Shown here: in pieces, positions 4,840 through 7,519 of the stretch
Position numbering within the stretch: position 1 is the stretch's first letter
How the letters are laid out: each line of letters starts with the position of its first letter
Assembly: GCA_029881835.1 (NCBI GenBank)
Contig: JAOULV010000060.1
Location: 1 to 7,519, forward strand
Length of the DNA: 7,519 nucleotides
Source of the DNA: Rhodospirillaceae bacterium
GTDB taxonomy: Bacteria > Pseudomonadota > Alphaproteobacteria > Rhodospirillales > Magnetovibrionaceae
Direction: 5' to 3'
Program-made: the position numbers and the translations under genes
The notes under the pieces: generated by a model
Database searches by the model: none
Told to the model about the DNA's origin: nothing
What the model saw: the letters and a program-made list of their open reading frames with translations, nothing else

Positions 4840-6714
4840 TCAAGCCGATTTATAACGCTGGCGGGTGCGGGGTTTTTGCCTTTTTGTGCCGTAACTTGTT
4901 GATGTGTCTTCAAAAAGGTCGGCAAGTTCGCTCATTATGGTGCCACCCAAATCTTCGGCATCCAAAAGCGTAACCGCCCTTTGGTAATAACGCGTAACAT
5001 CGTGGCCAATACCAATGGCCAGCAATTCAACCGAGGAGCGCGTTTCAATCCAGTTAATTACGTCACGCAAATGCCTTTCCAGATAATTACCGGCATTGGT
5101 GCTAAGCGTCGCATCATCAACCGGCGCGCCGTCGGAAACCACCATCAAGATGCGGCGCTGTTCGGGCCTTGCCAACAAACGGTTGTGCGCCCACAACAAC
5201 GCTTCGCCATCAATATTTTCTTTTAAAATTCCTTCTTTTAACATCAGGCCAAGGTTTTTGCGCGAACGCCGCCACGGGGCATCGGCTTCTTTATAAATAA
5301 TATGCCTTAGGTCATTTAGCCTGCCGGGGTTTTGCGGTTTGTCGGCTTCAACCCATTTTTCACGCGAGCGCCCGCCTTTCCACGCGCGGGTGGTAAAGCC
5401 CAAAATTTCAACCTTCACCCCACAGCGTTCAAGCGTGCGCGCCAAAATATCGGCGCTGGTCGCCGCTATGGTAATGGGACGCCCGCGCATTGAACCGGAA
5501 TTATCAATCAACAAGGTCACAACGGTGTCGCGAAAATCGGCATCGAATTCCATTTTGAAAGAAAGCGGGTGCATCGGGTCGGTAACCACACGCGAAAGGC
5601 GCCCGGCATCAAGCATGCCTTCTTCTAAATCAAATTCCCATGAACGCGATTGTTTGGCCATTAAGCGGCGTTGCAAACGATTGGCAAGCTTGCCGACTAC
5701 ACCTTCAAGGCGGGCCAATTGTTTATCCAGTTGTTCGCGCAAGCGCGATAGCTCCATCGGCTCGCTTAATTCGCTGGCATTTACTATTTCATCGAATTCA
5801 TTACAAAACGTGTGATAGGGCGGGGTGCGAGGTTCGTTTTCCGGCCAGTTATTGTTTTGTTCGGATGGCCCTGCGGGGTTTTCCCCACCGGTTATCATGT
5901 CTTGTTCTTCGCCCACACCACCACCTTCGTCACCCAGCACAACGTCGCTGGCGGATTGCTGGCCTATTTCACCGGGGCTTTCCTCGCTACCTTCGGTTTC
6001 ATCATCACCTTCTTGTTCGGTTTCATCATTGCCGGTGGATGCGTCATCTTCTTCTTGTTCTTCTTCGTTCTGGCTAGCAGGGGGAAGATTGGCAAGGTCG
6101 AGCTGTTGAAACATCTGATAGGCCGCTTCGGCGAACGATTTTTGGTCCTCTATGTTTTGCGCCAGTTTATCAAGCGCATCTGGTGCACGCTCATTTAACC
6201 AGCCACGCCACAGGTCGGCCAGTGCCTTGGCCGGGGCGGGCAGGGTTTCGTGGCTTAAACGTTCACGTGCCAACAGGCCCAGCGCTTGCAAGCTATGGGC
6301 CGGGTCGCGTTCGCTAATTTCGCGGTAATTTTCTGCCGCCAATTCATGGATGGCGCTAAGGTTTTTTCTGACGCCGGGATAATCAATTTCGCCCAAGGCC
6401 TCAACCCGTACCTGTTCAAGAACGTTAAAAAGACGTTTGGCCTCGTCCCCGCTTGGGCTAATGCGTTTATGTAGCTTTTCATCGTGGTAATGCAGGCGAA
6501 GCGCTACCGCATCGGCGTTGCCGCGCATACGGCTGATATCGGCAACATTTGGTTTTTCCGCAGGCTCCGGCAGTATGGCAGAATTGCCTGACAGGCTGGC
6601 TGTATCCATCCCGCGGGAAAAGCTGACCATTACTTCACGCCGCCCAGCCATGGCTTTTAATGCCGCTTGGGTGACGCGCTTTATGACCTCTGCATTGGTT
6701 TCTTTTTTAAGCAA
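4840..6714 (-). CDS. cobT: Aerobic cobaltochelatase subunit CobT
   Basis: CobT forms a complex with the AAA+ ATPase CobS, and together they power CobN in inserting Co2+ into hydrogenobyrinic acid a,c-diamide during aerobic cobalamin synthesis in the cytosol. At 624 residues it has the family's usual size. Residues 1-210 are the N-terminal CobT region. About 215-265 is a strongly acidic Glu/Asp linker. From about 395 there is a VWA domain with MIDAS motif D404-N-S-G-S408 and a further acidic site at VVSDGAPVDD (525-534), which should hold Mg2+. The tail is basic. The frame begins at TTG 6714, seven bases after the cobS stop, with no clear ribosome-binding site, so translation is probably coupled. 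An ATG at 6722 overlapping the cobS stop is one frame off (see the slippery site at 6702-6708). The annotated start is therefore the weakest part of this call. Confidence 0.94.
   Translation of the reverse strand: MLKKETNAEVIKRVTQAALKAMAGRREVMVSFSRGMDTASLSGNSAILPEPAEKPNVADISRMRGNADAVALRLHYHDEKLHKRISPSGDEAKRLFNVLEQVRVEALGEIDYPGVRKNLSAIHELAAENYREISERDPAHSLQALGLLARERLSHETLPAPAKALADLWRGWLNERAPDALDKLAQNIEDQKSFAEAAYQMFQQLDLANLPPASQNEEEQEEDDASTGNDETEQEGDDETEGSEESPGEIGQQSASDVVLGDEGGGVGEEQDMITGGENPAGPSEQNNNWPENEPRTPPYHTFCNEFDEIVNASELSEPMELSRLREQLDKQLARLEGVVGKLANRLQRRLMAKQSRSWEFDLEEGMLDAGRLSRVVTDPMHPLSFKMEFDADFRDTVVTLLIDNSGSMRGRPITIAATSADILARTLERCGVKVEILGFTTRAWKGGRSREKWVEADKPQNPGRLNDLRHIIYKEADAPWRRSRKNLGLMLKEGILKENIDGEALLWAHNRLLARPEQRRILMVVSDGAPVDDATLSTNAGNYLERHLRDVINWIETRSSVELLAIGIGHDVTRYYQRAVTLLDAEDLGGTIMSELADLFEDTSTSYGTKRQKPRTRQRYKSA
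6702..6708 (-). other. A-AAA-AAG slippery heptamer at the 5' end of cobT
   Basis: On the minus strand an ATG at 6722-6720 overlaps the cobS stop as TGATG. Read from it, the codons are ATG GAC AGT TGC TTA AAA AAG, placing the heptamer A-AAA-AAG exactly in the frame required for -1 slippage. A -1 shift there continues as GAA ACC AAT, the cobT frame. Without a shift the ATG frame ends at TAA after 13 codons. One extra A in the six-A run would also fuse the ATG to cobT. Confidence 0.4.
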
Positions 6715-6721
6715 CTGTCCA

Positions 6722-7519
6722 TCAACCGGGTTTGTTGCCAGCGTTGGAATTTATTGATTCTGGCAATTCTTCGCCGAAACAACGCTGGAAATATTCAGCC
6801 ACGACCGCACGCTCCAGCTCGTCACATTTATTCAAGAAGCTAAGCCTGAACGCGGTTCCGACATTGCCAAAAATTTCAGCGTTTTCGGCCCAAGTTATAA
6901 CCGTTCGGGGGCTCATCACGGTTGAAATATCACCTTGGATAAAACCTTCACGGGTTAGCTCGGCAACGCGAACCATGGCGGCCACGGTTTCTTTGCCTTC
7001 GGGGTTGTCGTAATGGGTGGCCTTGGCCAGCACAATCGCGACCTCGTCCTTGAACGGAAGATAATTAAGGGTGGTAACAATGTTCCACCTGTCCATTTGC
7101 CCTTGGTTTATTTGCTGGGTGCCGTGATAAAGCCCGGTGGTATCACCCAGACCAATGGTGTTGGTGGTGGAAAAAAGCCGGAAACTGGGGTGGGGGTGGA
7201 TAACCCGGCTTTGGTCAAGAAGCGTCAACTTGCCTTCGACCTCAAGCACGCGCTGGATAACAAACATAACGTCGGGCCTGCCGGCGTCATATTCATCAAA
7301 TACAATGGCCACCGGGTTTTGCAACGCCCACGGTAAAAGGCCTTCGCGAAACTCGGTTACCTGTTTTCCGTCTTTTAAAACAATTGCGTCTTTACCGACC
7401 AGATCAATTCTTGAAACATGGCTATCTAGATTAACCCTTACCAATGGCCAATTAAGCCGGGCCGCCACTTGTTCAATGTGGGTTGACTTTCCGGTGCCGT
7501 GGTAGCCTTGCACCATTAC
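6722..7519 (-). CDS. cobS: Aerobic cobaltochelatase subunit CobS (5' end outside window)
   Basis: CobS is the AAA+ (MoxR-like) ATPase of cobaltochelatase; it assembles with CobT and energises metal insertion by CobN. The last 265 residues are present, and the frame is open to the window edge (VMVQGYHG). Visible motifs, counted from the first visible Met: Walker A GYHGTGKST at 4-12, Walker B IVFDEYD at 71-77, a sensor-1-like FSTTNT at about 114-119 and GQMDRW at about 138-143 with an arginine-finger candidate. The end, CFGEELPESIN, matches the conserved CobS C-terminus. The missing part should be the N-terminal CobS domain of roughly 60-70 residues. The stop TGA 6724-6722 is followed seven bases later by the cobT frame, as in other alphaproteobacterial cobST pairs. 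No cobN or other cobalamin genes are in the window, so the pathway's completeness cannot be judged. Confidence 0.96.
   Translation of the reverse strand, partial: VMVQGYHGTGKSTHIEQVAARLNWPLVRVNLDSHVSRIDLVGKDAIVLKDGKQVTEFREGLLPWALQNPVAIVFDEYDAGRPDVMFVIQRVLEVEGKLTLLDQSRVIHPHPSFRLFSTTNTIGLGDTTGLYHGTQQINQGQMDRWNIVTTLNYLPFKDEVAIVLAKATHYDNPEGKETVAAMVRVAELTREGFIQGDISTVMSPRTVITWAENAEIFGNVGTAFRLSFLNKCDELERAVVAEYFQRCFGEELPESINSNAGNKPG

Noticed and set aside
5812..6198. Plus-strand reading frame of 128 codons that looks like a very hydrophobic, Phe-rich membrane protein
   Set aside because: It is the exact antisense of the acidic Glu/Asp linker of cobT; GAA/GAT codons read backwards give Phe and Ile codons. 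It has no convincing ribosome-binding site and overlaps a well-supported gene.

Overview
The window looks like ordinary housekeeping chromosome from an alphaproteobacterium of moderate GC. The evidence is a subfamily-II isocitrate dehydrogenase, an alphaproteobacterial-style L28, two Tat-exported proteins, and a cobS-cobT cobaltochelatase pair near rpmB, a neighbourhood I remember from alphaproteobacteria such as rhizobia. I cannot name the genus. No phage, insertion sequence, CRISPR array, tRNA or rRNA is visible.

Layout, left half (plus strand first): the 3' end of icd (2-349), a short leader, rpmB (530-826) with a strong intrinsic terminator, and a free-standing Tat-exported FecR-domain protein (960-1676). 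Convergent to it is a Tat-exported dienelactone-hydrolase-family protein (1700-2584, minus). A roughly 165-base divergent spacer with several inverted repeats separates that gene from htpX (2750-3673, plus), a membrane zinc protease.

Right half (all minus strand, read from right to left): cobS (cut by the window edge), cobT, a DUF2946-like protein and a PCu(A)C-type periplasmic copper chaperone. These four are co-directional, with gaps of 7, 51 and 110 bases. A hairpin just beyond the chaperone gene (3667-3705) appears to end this run and also faces htpX. CobS and CobT are the AAA+ and VWA subunits that drive cobalt insertion by CobN in aerobic cobalamin synthesis; cobN is not in the window. 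The two small proteins after them point to envelope copper handling, so two metal-related functions sit side by side.

I see no convincing new multi-gene system. The observation most worth checking is at the start of cobT. An ATG overlapping the cobS stop codon is one frame away from cobT, and an in-frame A-AAA-AAG slippery heptamer a few codons later would restore the cobT frame by a -1 shift. This is either a start-site subtlety (a TTG start at 6714), a slippage site, or a one-base homopolymer error. Second are a 9-base-period tandem repeat upstream of the copper chaperone and the stand-alone Tat/FecR protein with a CxC motif.
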